DNA of 64,000 nucleotides from SLST01 sp046538735 (GTDB lineage: Bacteria; Spirochaetota; Spirochaetia; DSM-27196; SLST01). The DNA is taken from the NCBI GenBank assembly GCA_046538735.1, contig JBKHII010000008.1, forward strand, positions 8,285 to 72,284. The letters are read 5' to 3'. Below, piece by piece: positions 1-7,217 of the stretch; within the stretch, counting starts at the first letter, position 1, and every line of letters begins with the position of its first letter. The notes beneath the pieces are model-generated. The model searched no databases. It had not been told where the DNA came from and saw only the letters and a program-made list of their open reading frames with translations. The position numbers and the translations under genes are program-made.

Positions 1-179
1 TGGTTTCATTGGTACTCCACAGTATCTACGCTGACTCACCCGGGAGGGACTTCGTGCCTCGCGGTGAGGTTTCGGGGTACATCCGGTGTGGAGATAGGGA
101 AGGTTCAGCGAGTCTCTGCGAAACCACACCGGCGGCCGGGGATGTTGACTACTCGATCTGTCATAGCGGCCTCCCTCTG

Positions 180-201
180 TGGTAGTTGAGGCAAGCTACC
201 A
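180..201. repeat. Inverted repeat upstream of lacI-like gene
   Basis: TGGTAG (180-185) and CTACCA (196-201) form 6-bp arms around a 10-nt spacer, about 70 bp ahead of the LacI-type gene. It could be an operator, but nothing else supports this. The rest of positions 1-239 shows no coding signal or RNA gene that I can recognise. Confidence 0.25.
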
Positions 202-239
202 TGACACCGCGCGATTGGCAAGTCTCTGGAACGAGCGCC

Positions 240-268
240 TTGCAGCCACCGAGATCAGCGGTCATTAT
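240..268 (+). promoter_or_regulatory. Candidate promoter of LacI-type regulator, probably leaderless
   Basis: TTGCAG (240-245), a 17-nt spacer and CATTAT (263-268) sit so that transcription would begin within a base or two of the ATG at 274. There is no Shine-Dalgarno sequence before that ATG. The -35 and -10 matches are only partial. The layout recurs at several other genes in the window. Confidence 0.35.
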
Positions 269-273
269 TGACC

Positions 274-1356
274 ATGGCCACGCTGCGAGATATTGCCGTG
301 GAAGTGGGAGTATCAATCCGAACCGTCAGCCGCGCGCTCTCGGACAACGGCTATGTCCGAGCCGATCTCAAGGAGCGGATCGTGGAGGTCGCCGATCGGC
401 TCGGGTATCGGCCGGATCCGGTCGCCCAGAGCTTGCGCCTGGGGCGCAGCCGGCAGATCGTCGTGGTCTCGCATTCGGTGGACGAGCTGCACATGGCGAA
501 GATCGCTTCGCTCGAGCGCCACGTCCGAGCGCAGGGTCTTACCGTCTCGGTCGTGATGTCCACGCAGGACGAGATGAACTCGATCGCGCTGCTGCCGGAA
601 ATACGGGCGCGAAAGCCGTGGGGAACGGTTCTCATCGGGACGCTCGGTTCCGATGTCACGTTGCTCGCGGAGGCGCTCTACCGCGCCGGAATCCCGAGCA
701 TCGCGGTCGATGCGGCCTGCGACTATCCAGCCGTGCTCATCGATCGGCCGGCGGGGGTCACGGAGGCGGCGGGATACCTGGTCTCCACAGGCCGCCGGAG
801 GATCGTCTATCTCGGCCCCTCCGAGTCACGGAGCCGCATCGAGGGGTTCTCGCGGGCAATGCGCGAGCACGACCGGGAAACGCTTCTCTTCGACCCCGGA
901 GCGAGTCGCTCGCGAACCGTTACCGCCGCGGGGCTGCTTGAACGCTATCCTCACGCGGATGCGGTGCAGGCGTATTCGGACGAATGGGCGCTTGAGCTGA
1001 TCGCCGGACTCCACGCTCGCGGCGTGCGCGTACCCGACGACGTCGCTGTCGTCGGCTTTGACGACCGGTGGGCCGCCTCGTACAGCTGGCCGGCGCTCAC
1101 CACGGTGGCGCAGCCGAGCGCCGCGATCGGAGAGGCGGTGGCCGAGGTGCTCGCCGGATCGCCGCGCGAGCGGCTGGACCAGCTGTGCGCGCTCACCGTC
1201 CGTGCCGATCAAGGTCTGCGCGACGGGCGGAACGCTCGTCCGGGCGCGGGTCGTTCGGTTGTTCAACCGAACAGCAAATCAGCTGCGGTTCGACAACTCG
1301 TGGGCGAGCTCACCAGGCGTATCCCAACGAAGCTCATCGTGCGGGAGAGCGCGTGA
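274..1356 (+). CDS. LacI family transcriptional regulator
   Basis: A 360-residue DNA-binding repressor or activator of the LacI/GalR family. Residues 2-48 form the usual N-terminal helix-turn-helix (TLRDIAVEVGVSIRTVSRAL) and hinge helix; residues 60-310 resemble the periplasmic-binding-protein-like effector domain, ending in the VGFDD segment typical of the family. A short extra tail of about 40 residues follows. I chose ATG 274 over the in-frame TTG at 268. The stop overlaps the GTG of the amidase gene (GTGA), so the two are probably co-transcribed and translationally coupled. The ligand cannot be told from sequence. Family assignment is secure. Confidence 0.93.
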   Translation: MATLRDIAVEVGVSIRTVSRALSDNGYVRADLKERIVEVADRLGYRPDPVAQSLRLGRSRQIVVVSHSVDELHMAKIASLERHVRAQGLTVSVVMSTQDEMNSIALLPEIRARKPWGTVLIGTLGSDVTLLAEALYRAGIPSIAVDAACDYPAVLIDRPAGVTEAAGYLVSTGRRRIVYLGPSESRSRIEGFSRAMREHDRETLLFDPGASRSRTVTAAGLLERYPHADAVQAYSDEWALELIAGLHARGVRVPDDVAVVGFDDRWAASYSWPALTTVAQPSAAIGEAVAEVLAGSPRERLDQLCALTVRADQGLRDGRNARPGAGRSVVQPNSKSAAVRQLVGELTRRIPTKLIVRESA

Positions 1357-1901
1357 CGTCGTACGAGTACGCGCCGTTCTATTGCGAGGAGAACGTCTAC
1401 CGTCTCGCTTTCGAGCGGTTCGCGGCGCGGCGGATCGAGAACCCGGCCGCCGCGGCGGTCCGACCGGATGCCTTCGTCGTGCTTATCTCAAATCCCGACG
1501 AGTCGGTTGCGCTCGCGACGCAGCGTGCCGGTCGCGGGCCCGAGAAAATCGTTGTCTGGGACTACCACGTTGTCTATGTGGAGGGCGCGGTCGTCTACGA
1601 CCTCGATACGGTGCTTCCGTGTCCGATCGATTCGACCCGCTATCTCGCACGGACCTTTCCGTCCCGCCTCCTTGCTCCGGAGAGCCCCCACGCAGCACGC
1701 TTCTCGTGCGTCCCGGCGGCCCGGTTCCTCGAAGTCTTCAGCTCCGACCGATCGCACATGCGATCCGCGGACGGGTCGTACATCCACGCGCCGCCGCCGT
1801 GGCCTTCGATCTATCGGCCGGAGCTCGGCAACACGCTCTTCGAGCTCGTGCACGGGCGGCACGAGGCCGTGCAATCGTACGGACGCGACTTCCCTCGCTG
1901 A
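1353..1901 (+). CDS. Protein N-terminal glutamine amidohydrolase (Ntaq1-like)
   Basis: A 182-residue protein that matches eukaryotic Ntaq1, which converts an N-terminal Gln of proteins to Glu in the Arg/N-degron pathway. Visible family motifs are YCEENVY (residues 10-16), WDYHVV (69-74), VYDLDTVLP (81-89) and SDRSHM followed by a PPP segment. The catalytic triad Cys28-His81-Asp97 of the human enzyme maps to Cys11, His72 and Asp83 here, so activity is likely retained. Length fits the family (about 205 in human). GTG 1353 is preceded by GGGAGAG and overlaps the regulator stop. Bacterial members are not well characterised; the role (protein N-termini, or another glutamine compound) is open. Confidence 0.85.
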   Translation: MTSYEYAPFYCEENVYRLAFERFAARRIENPAAAAVRPDAFVVLISNPDESVALATQRAGRGPEKIVVWDYHVVYVEGAVVYDLDTVLPCPIDSTRYLARTFPSRLLAPESPHAARFSCVPAARFLEVFSSDRSHMRSADGSYIHAPPPWPSIYRPELGNTLFELVHGRHEAVQSYGRDFPR

Positions 1902-1902
1902 G

Positions 1903-2691
1903 CTACATCCGCGATCCGATCAGGTTTCCGCTCTCGTACTTGCGGAGCCCGAGACGAAACGCGAGGAATGCCAGCGCCACGAGCACCGCGTCGGCCCCAA
2001 TCACAATGAGAAGCGTATCCCACCGGAAATCCGCGAAGATGCGCGCCGGGATGTACGCGACGAGCGCCGCGGGGATGAGCGAGTGCAGGATCCACGAGGT
2101 TGGGCCGCGGAAGATGGAGCCGGGATAGAGCATAAAGCTGATCACGAGCTCGCCGGCCAGCTGCGCGAAGCTCTCCGCGTTGCCGAAGAAGAAGGTGAGA
2201 CAGTGGTAGAGGACTCGCGTTGCGGTCACCACGAGCGCCATCAGCACCGAGAAGAAGAGGAAGAGCAGGCATCCGGTCACCGTGATCTGCTGCGTGATGC
2301 CGAAGAGCAGCACGCCGTAGAGGATGTCGCCCCAGCCGGAGATCACCATGCGGCTGAGCAAGACGTTCGGGAGGACCGGCTTCGGCTGCAGGAGGTAGAC
2401 GTCGAGCTCGCCGCTGTAGATGATCCGCGAGATATGGTGAGCGTTGCCGAAGACGACGACGCTCATGCCGAAGCCGGTCGCCGCGAGCGCCCAGAGGAAC
2501 ATGACGTCCGTGAAGCCGTAGCCCGCGATGTCGCCTCCAATCCGCTGGAAGAGGAAGTGCCAGAAAACGATGAACGCGCAGTTGTTCAGCGCCATTCCGA
2601 AGACTTGTATGAGGAAGCTCGCGGAGTACGCCATGTTCGCGCTCAGGTTGAAGCGGAAGTAGTGCGTTGCCAATGTGAAGAGTCGTTTCAT
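1903..2691 (-). CDS. ABC-2 family exporter permease (COG3694-like)
   Basis: A 262-residue integral membrane protein with about six hydrophobic segments and the polar linker pattern (SRIIYSGELDVYLLQP) typical of the ABC2_membrane_6 / COG3694 permeases. Together with the next permease and the ATPase it forms the conserved three-gene COG4586-COG4587-COG3694 exporter, whose substrates are mostly unknown. The internal ATG at 2691 is preferred to the upstream in-frame start because it lies 1 nt after the neighbouring stop and has a purine-rich GGGGGATGAG just before it. The gene ends 1 nt from the convergent amidase gene, with no terminator visible between them. Confidence 0.85.
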   Translation of the reverse strand: MKRLFTLATHYFRFNLSANMAYSASFLIQVFGMALNNCAFIVFWHFLFQRIGGDIAGYGFTDVMFLWALAATGFGMSVVVFGNAHHISRIIYSGELDVYLLQPKPVLPNVLLSRMVISGWGDILYGVLLFGITQQITVTGCLLFLFFSVLMALVVTATRVLYHCLTFFFGNAESFAQLAGELVISFMLYPGSIFRGPTSWILHSLIPAALVAYIPARIFADFRWDTLLIVIGADAVLVALAFLAFRLGLRKYESGNLIGSRM

Positions 2692-2692
2692 C

Positions 2693-3481
2693 TCATCCCC
2701 CCTGTACGTGCAGCTTGCGCACGGCCGCACGGAACACGAGCGCGGCGATCGTTCCGAGGACGAGCAGGTAGGCCGCCTGCCCGCCCAGCGTCGTCAGGAA
2801 CCGGTCGTAACTGAAGTTGACCCAGGTGGACGCAGGCCAATACGCGGCGAACGCGAACGGCGTTGCCCGGGCAATCCCCTGGAGCCATTCGGGGTAGAAG
2901 TCGATGGGGATGAAGAGCCCGCCGATGACGAAGATCAACTTCTGGATGATCCACCAGAACGGCATGACCTCCTCGAACCAGAACGCGAGGAGCCCGATGA
3001 TTGCCTGGAGTGTGGTTCCCACGAGAATCCCGCCGACCACGCACACGATCCCGAAGGGAAGCGCGTTGAGGTAGCCGGGCAGCGGCCCGACCATGACCGT
3101 GGCAATGATGAGCCCCTCGATCAGCAGCGGCGCCACCTTCACGAGGTTCTCTCCCATCGCGCGCGAGATCCAGTAGAGGACGTAGGAGTACGGTCGAGCG
3201 AGCGAATAGGCGATCGTCCCGTCCTTCACCTCCTGCGAGATGGGCATGAAGATCCGCGTCTGTGACAGCTCGATTGCCTCGGTGAAGGTGAGGTACCACA
3301 GCGTCTGGACGATCGTGAACCCCGCGATCGCCGCCTCGCTCGCGTACACGACGCGCCAGAGCGAGTAGAAGATGAACAGCACGATGAGGAAGAACACGTT
3401 TCGCACGAGGTACGACGGCAGGTAGACGAGCTGATCGCGGCCGGCAACGGCGAACACAGTCGCGTATTTCCGTATCGTCAT
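2693..3481 (-). CDS. ABC-2 family exporter permease (COG4587-like)
   Basis: A 262-residue membrane protein with six predicted hydrophobic segments, partner of the preceding permease in an ABC-2 exporter. The motif EVKDGTIAYSLARPYSY (about residues 84-100) is the conserved cytoplasmic loop thought to contact the ATPase. Its ATG overlaps the ATPase stop (ATGA), indicating translational coupling. A heterodimer of the two permeases with a homodimeric ATPase is the likely assembly. The substrate is not deducible; drugs, peptides and lipids are all possible for this group. Confidence 0.87.
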   Translation of the reverse strand: MTIRKYATVFAVAGRDQLVYLPSYLVRNVFFLIVLFIFYSLWRVVYASEAAIAGFTIVQTLWYLTFTEAIELSQTRIFMPISQEVKDGTIAYSLARPYSYVLYWISRAMGENLVKVAPLLIEGLIIATVMVGPLPGYLNALPFGIVCVVGGILVGTTLQAIIGLLAFWFEEVMPFWWIIQKLIFVIGGLFIPIDFYPEWLQGIARATPFAFAAYWPASTWVNFSYDRFLTTLGGQAAYLLVLGTIAALVFRAAVRKLHVQGG

Positions 3482-4485
3482 GACGGACCTCCGGCGGGTG
3501 CCTGCGTATCGGTGCGTTCGTAGATGTGCTTGATCACCTCCTCCATCGGCGTGGACGAGATCGTGATGTCCTGGATCGTCGACTGCCGCATAAGGCGCGA
3601 GATCACCTCCTCCGTGCTCGCGCAGCCCAGGTCGACCTCGATCTTGAGCGAGTACTCCTTCTGCTTGAGCACCGTCACGCCCGGCATGTCGATCGTCGCC
3701 GGGCCGTCCATCTTCACCTCGACCACGCGCCGATTGAGGAGCGAGTACTTCATCTCCTTGACCGAGCCGTCCCAGACGATCCGGCCGTGGTTGATCACCA
3801 TCGCGCGCCGGCAGATTTTCTCGATGTCGCCCGCGTCGTGGGAGGTCAGGAAGATCGTGACTCCGTCCTCCGCGTTGATGCGGCCGATCAGGTCCCGGAT
3901 GCGCTGCTTGACCACGACGTCCAGACCGATGCTCGGCTCGTCCAGGAAGAGGATCCGGGGACTGTGGATGAGCGACGCGGCCATCTCGCAGCGGATGCGT
4001 TGACCGAGCGAGAGCTTCCGGACCGGTTGCTGCATGAGGTCGCGAATCTCGAAGACTTCGGTCAGAAAGTCGACGCGACGCTCGGTCTCGCGCTTGCTCA
4101 TGTCGTAGATCGTTCCCAAGAGGTGGAACGAGTCTGCCGGCGGCAGGTGGAACCAGAGCTGACTCTTCTGGCCGAAGACCGTGCCGATCTGGTACGCGAG
4201 CCTCTTTCGCTCCCGGTGCGGATTGAGGCCGAGCACTTCGATCGACCCGGCGTCCGGGTAGAGGATGCCGGTGATGAGCTTAATCGTCGTGGACTTGCCC
4301 GCGCCGTTCGGGCCGATGAAGGCGAGCAGCTCCCCCGGCTCGATCGCGAAATCGACCGAACGTACCGCCTCCACGACGCGATGCTCGGGGGCGAAGACGC
4401 TCCGGATCCCGGCGCCGAGCCCGGGGCGCTTCGTCTTCACGCGGAAGCTCTTCGTGAGTCTCTCTACTCGAACAACCGGTTCCAT
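3478..4485 (-). CDS. ABC exporter ATP-binding protein (COG4586-like)
   Basis: A 335-residue ATPase powering the two downstream permeases. Walker A (GPNGAGKST), the signature LSLGQRIRCEMAASL and Walker B ILFLDEPSIGLD are intact, followed by the H-loop TSHD and a regulatory tail of about 90 residues ending in a strand-rich region common in COG4586 proteins. The start at 4485 has an excellent AGAAGGAGAGACG ribosome site; a longer frame reaching upstream would run through the terminator hairpin and is rejected. The gene lies immediately behind a candidate leader-peptide attenuator (4528-4686), so expression is probably controlled by premature termination. Confidence 0.92.
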   Translation of the reverse strand: MEPVVRVERLTKSFRVKTKRPGLGAGIRSVFAPEHRVVEAVRSVDFAIEPGELLAFIGPNGAGKSTTIKLITGILYPDAGSIEVLGLNPHRERKRLAYQIGTVFGQKSQLWFHLPPADSFHLLGTIYDMSKRETERRVDFLTEVFEIRDLMQQPVRKLSLGQRIRCEMAASLIHSPRILFLDEPSIGLDVVVKQRIRDLIGRINAEDGVTIFLTSHDAGDIEKICRRAMVINHGRIVWDGSVKEMKYSLLNRRVVEVKMDGPATIDMPGVTVLKQKEYSLKIEVDLGCASTEEVISRLMRQSTIQDITISSTPMEEVIKHIYERTDTQAPAGGPS

Positions 4486-4527
4486 ACGTCTCTCCTTCTG
4501 CGCAATCGGAAGGACGACCCGCGGACC

Positions 4528-4559
4528 AAAAAAAAGCCCGTGGGTGAGGTCCCACGGGC
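4528..4559 (-). terminator. Rho-independent terminator in the exporter leader (attenuator)
   Basis: GCCCGTGGG (4536-4544) pairs perfectly with CCCACGGGC (4551-4559) around a 6-nt loop, and on the minus strand the stem is followed by eight U. It sits between a promoter and the exporter ATPase start, 43 nt before the ATG, rather than behind a gene, so it should act as an attenuator. An alternative helix between minus-strand segments 4577-4586 and 4542-4551 (8 Watson-Crick pairs, one G-U, one A-C mismatch) would consume half of the stem and act as antiterminator. Confidence 0.8.
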
Positions 4560-4580
4560 GCAGTGCACACGGAATAGACC

Positions 4581-4649
4581 CTACCCAGACAACCCCTCGG
4601 GGGCTACGACGAGAATCGCGACTAGCGGCATCTGGGTGCGGGTTTTCAT
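4581..4649 (-). CDS. Candidate leader peptide of exporter operon (22 aa)
   Basis: A 22-codon open frame starts with ATG at 4649 and stops with TAG at 4581, just upstream of the attenuator hairpin. Its middle is a run rich in branched-chain residues (LVAILVVA) followed by APEGLSG. A CCCC-CGA-GGGG hairpin overlaps codons 16-20, and the stop codon lies inside the upstream arm of the possible antiterminator (4577-4586). So the position of a stalled ribosome could choose between the two folds. The predicted transcription start is at or next to the ATG, so the peptide would be translated without a ribosome site. Known parallels are ribosome-mediated attenuators of amino-acid operons and of antibiotic exporters such as bmrCD. 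The peptide itself matches nothing I recognise. Confidence 0.5.
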   Translation of the reverse strand: MKTRTQMPLVAILVVAPEGLSG

Positions 4650-4657
4650 TGTCGTAC

Positions 4658-4686
4658 GGTGTAGCGCGGGGGCTCGAACGTGTCAA
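4658..4686 (-). promoter_or_regulatory. Promoter of exporter operon
   Basis: A perfect TTGACA (4681-4686), a 17-nt spacer and TACACC (4658-4663) lie between the quinone oxidoreductase stop and the leader peptide. The predicted start of transcription falls at about the leader peptide ATG (4649). The -10 box is weak (3 of 6). Confidence 0.6.
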
Positions 4687-4728
4687 CACATCTGCGCGGT
4701 TCCGGTGCGCATTTCCTGGAAAAATGTG

Positions 4729-5742
4729 TCATCGAACGAGAACCACCTTCCCGAGGTTCTTCCGATCCTCGAGCGTCCGGTGCGCTTCGGCAGCGTCGTG
4801 GAAGGGTATCTCAGCAGCGATCACCGGTCGCACGTGCCCGCGATCGTAACTTGCGAGCACGGCTTCCGCCGCGGCGCGGAGTCGATCGATCTCGCTCCAG
4901 AGGTGTCCCATGTTGAGGCCGGCGATCGACCAGTTGTTGTTGAGGAGCGTGAGCATGTGCGGGCGCGGCATCCGGAGCAGCGAGCGGAGCGTTGCCAGGA
5001 ACGGTCGGCTCCCGTTGCGGACCGGCTCGCTGAAGCCGAACGCGATGAGCCGTCCGAGCGGGGCGAGGACGCGGAGGTCTCGGCTGAGGTTCTTGCCACC
5101 GATCGGGTCCACGATGACGTGCACGCCGGCACCGTCCGTACGGCGGAGCACCTCGTCCACCCAATCGACCGATCGGTAGTCGATCGTCTCGCCGACTCCG
5201 AGCTCGCGAAGCCTGTCGTGTTTCCACGCCGACGCCGTTCCGTACACGATGGCGCCCGCCTCAATGCAGAGCTGCACGGCCGCGACGCCGGCTCCGCCGC
5301 CCGCGTTGTGGACGAGCACGCGTTCGCCGGTCTGCACGTTGCCGAACCTGATCGCCGCGAGGTAGGCCGTGAAGTAGGAGACCGGGATCGCGGCCGCCTC
5401 GCTGTAGCTCATGCCGTCCGGCATGCGGAAGACCTGGTTCGCCGGTACGCGGACCTTCGTGGAGTAGCCGCCGAAGTGCGTGAGCGCGACGACTCGATCG
5501 CCTCGAGCGAACGGCGCATCCCGTCCGACCTCAGCGACGGTACCCGCGACCTCGTAGCCCACGACGCACGGTATCGGTGGAGCGTCCGGGTAGCGCCCCA
5601 TCCGCGCCAGCACGTCCGCGAAGTTCACGCCGGCGGATCGTACGTCGATCACGATCTCGCCGGGAGCCGGTACGGGGTCGTCCGCGCTCCTGAGCTGCAG
5701 GTTCTCCGGACCGCCGGCTTTCGCTATCCAGATTTGCTCCAT
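4729..5742 (-). CDS. Quinone oxidoreductase / zinc-less alcohol dehydrogenase family
   Basis: A 337-residue medium-chain reductase of the NADPH:quinone oxidoreductase type. The N-terminal GroES-like domain carries AGVNFADVLARMGRYP (about residues 37-52) and VVGYEVAGTV; the nucleotide domain has the glycine-rich HNAGGGAGVAAVQL motif and ends with RTLEDRKNLGKVVL, typical of the family. The cysteine zinc ligands of true alcohol dehydrogenases are missing. ATG 5742 is preferred over a longer frame because family homology starts there. It has no ribosome site but a promoter-like TTGCAG-N17-TACCTT ends 6 nt before it. Electron acceptor unknown. Confidence 0.9.
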   Translation of the reverse strand: MEQIWIAKAGGPENLQLRSADDPVPAPGEIVIDVRSAGVNFADVLARMGRYPDAPPIPCVVGYEVAGTVAEVGRDAPFARGDRVVALTHFGGYSTKVRVPANQVFRMPDGMSYSEAAAIPVSYFTAYLAAIRFGNVQTGERVLVHNAGGGAGVAAVQLCIEAGAIVYGTASAWKHDRLRELGVGETIDYRSVDWVDEVLRRTDGAGVHVIVDPIGGKNLSRDLRVLAPLGRLIAFGFSEPVRNGSRPFLATLRSLLRMPRPHMLTLLNNNWSIAGLNMGHLWSEIDRLRAAAEAVLASYDRGHVRPVIAAEIPFHDAAEAHRTLEDRKNLGKVVLVR

Positions 5743-5748
5743 GAGTCG

Positions 5749-5777
5749 AAGGTACTGAGGCGGGGGAGCGGCTGCAA
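5749..5777 (-). promoter_or_regulatory. Candidate leaderless promoter of quinone oxidoreductase
   Basis: TTGCAG (5772-5777), 17-nt spacer and TACCTT (5749-5754) end 6 nt before the ATG. The -35 hexamer is the same as that proposed for the LacI-type gene. Confidence 0.35.
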
Positions 5778-5789
5778 ACGCTGCGCCTC

Positions 5790-6065
5790 TCACCGCTTCC
5801 CGGTCACCTTGATCACGTGATACCCGAACTGCGTCCGCACCGGATCGCTGAGCGATCCAATGCCGAGTTTGCGGCACGCGTTCTCGAATTCCTTGACCAT
5901 CTTGCCGGGGCCGAACCATCCAAGATCGCCGCCGCTCGACTTGCTCGGGCACGTGGAGTAGCGCCGGGCAAGATCCTCGAAGCGCGCTCCCTGCTGGAGC
6001 TCCTGTCTGATCTTACGGGCGAGATCGTAACTCGGCACGAGGATGTGACTCGCTTTCCATTCCAT
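5790..6065 (-). CDS. ppiC: Parvulin-type peptidyl-prolyl cis-trans isomerase
   Basis: A 91-residue single-domain rotamase that speeds prolyl isomerisation in the cytoplasm. It aligns over its whole length with Escherichia coli PpiC (93 residues): ASHILV near the N-terminus, FEDLARRYSTCPSKSSGGDLG (residues 29-49), the GKMVKEFE segment and the C-terminal TQFGYHVIKV. No signal peptide or chaperone domain is present. A candidate promoter TTGCCC-N17-TACTTT ends 7 nt before the ATG, and there is no Shine-Dalgarno site, again suggesting a leaderless message. Confidence 0.93.
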   Translation of the reverse strand: MEWKASHILVPSYDLARKIRQELQQGARFEDLARRYSTCPSKSSGGDLGWFGPGKMVKEFENACRKLGIGSLSDPVRTQFGYHVIKVTGKR

Positions 6066-6072
6066 GCGGGGA

Positions 6073-6101
6073 AAAGTATGCGAAAGACCGGGTCGGGGCA
6101 A
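6073..6101 (-). promoter_or_regulatory. Candidate leaderless promoter of ppiC
   Basis: TTGCCC (6096-6101), a 17-nt spacer and TACTTT (6073-6078) end 7 nt before the ATG of the parvulin gene. Confidence 0.35.
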
Positions 6102-6115
6102 TATGGGTCGACGCG

Positions 6116-7180
6116 CTACTCGCCGCTCAGCTCGGGATCCCGAAGATACGCGGCGATCAGCAGCGCCGTGTTCTCGATTGCCCCCGTGTGGATGATCTCG
6201 TAGCCGTGCGTGTTCTCCATGGGGATGCCCACGAGCGCCGCCTTCGCCGTCTTTCCGAGCCGCTTCGCAGCCGAGGAATCCGAGCTGTAGTTCTCGAAGA
6301 CCCCGATCCCCGGCAGCATATCGAGCTTGAGCGCGTGCGACACCAGGATGTCCGCCACGTCCTTGTTGTAGACCACGTAGTCGTCCTTGTAGGCGATCGT
6401 GGGGTAGGGGTCTATCTCGTTCGCGTACTCGCCGGCCGATACCGGTGACACGTCGATCGCGAGCGAGAGCGCTCCGGGAAGCGTGCGCGCCGCGTAGCCG
6501 GCGGTTCCACCTCCGAGCTCCTCCTCGCGCGTGAAGACGATGTAGACGGGGACCGCCGGCGGCTTGCCTTCCAGAAGATGGCGGCACGCTTCGAGCGTCG
6601 CCGTGATCGGAGCTCGATTGTCGAGCGCGAAGCCCGCGACCAGCTTGCCCATGTCCCAGAGCCTGCGGTGTTGCCCGGCGATTGCGACTCGGCTCCCGGG
6701 GCGGACGCCCGCTTCGATGAGCGACTGTCCGTCCATACCGGTGACGATGCTGTATTGGCTGAGATCGAAATGGCCGTGCTTGGCGTGCCACACCTCCGGA
6801 GTCTCCTCGCCCGTGTGCCACGAACCGAGCGACAGGACGCCCGGAACGAGCTGCTCGTCCGCGAGTATCTCGACCGGGAGCTGCCCAAGGAACGCGGGCG
6901 AGAAGCTTCCGAGCGCTGCGAGCTTGATGGTGCCGTCCGGCAGGATCCGCTTGATCATGAACGAGATTTCGTCCAGGTGAACGAAGATGCGAACGGCCTG
7001 GTCGTCCGGGCCGGCCCCGTCTATCCTGGCGATGAGGTTGCCGGCGTCGTCCTTGGACGGGTCAATCTCGTGCTCGCGCAGCCAGCGGGCACAGACCGTT
7101 TCAACCTCGTCCTCCTGTCCGCACGGTCCGCGCGCGGCGACGAGGCTCTGGAGCAGTTCCTTTACGTGCGGCGCCATCAT
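6116..7180 (-). CDS. M42 family metallopeptidase (glutamyl/leucyl aminopeptidase type)
   Basis: A 354-residue cytoplasmic aminopeptidase of the M42 family, which forms large dodecameric shells that trim peptides. Metal and catalytic positions are visible: VHLDEI (zinc ligand His and Asp), ALDNRAP (bridging Asp), TREEELGG (general base Glu and zinc Glu), DVSP and the C-terminal NTHGYEIIH (last His ligand). Length matches the family (about 350). It is a single gene, 50 nt ahead of ppiC. The start is preceded by TTGACC-N16-TACACT with an extended -10 TG, 9 nt before the ATG, so the leader is at most a few bases. Confidence 0.92.
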   Translation of the reverse strand: MMAPHVKELLQSLVAARGPCGQEDEVETVCARWLREHEIDPSKDDAGNLIARIDGAGPDDQAVRIFVHLDEISFMIKRILPDGTIKLAALGSFSPAFLGQLPVEILADEQLVPGVLSLGSWHTGEETPEVWHAKHGHFDLSQYSIVTGMDGQSLIEAGVRPGSRVAIAGQHRRLWDMGKLVAGFALDNRAPITATLEACRHLLEGKPPAVPVYIVFTREEELGGGTAGYAARTLPGALSLAIDVSPVSAGEYANEIDPYPTIAYKDDYVVYNKDVADILVSHALKLDMLPGIGVFENYSSDSSAAKRLGKTAKAALVGIPMENTHGYEIIHTGAIENTALLIAAYLRDPELSGE

Positions 7181-7189
7181 GATCGCTGC

Positions 7190-7217
7190 AGTGTAGCACG
7201 CCCGCCGTTCAGGTCAA
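7190..7217 (-). promoter_or_regulatory. Promoter of M42 peptidase gene
   Basis: TTGACC and an extended -10 TGCTACACT are separated by 16 nt on the minus strand. The -10 ends 9 nt before the ATG at 7180, leaving a leader of only about two or three bases. Confidence 0.5.

Noticed and set aside
4536..4600. T-box or S-box riboswitch as explanation of the exporter leader
   Set aside because: The T-box core AGGGTGGNACCGCG and S-box elements are absent; the GGGACCTCACCC loop only superficially recalls a T-box. A leader-peptide mechanism fits better.
3526..5820. 764-codon plus-strand frame across the exporter ATPase and quinone oxidoreductase
   Set aside because: Runs antisense through two real genes and the terminator hairpin; composition is that of a shadow frame.
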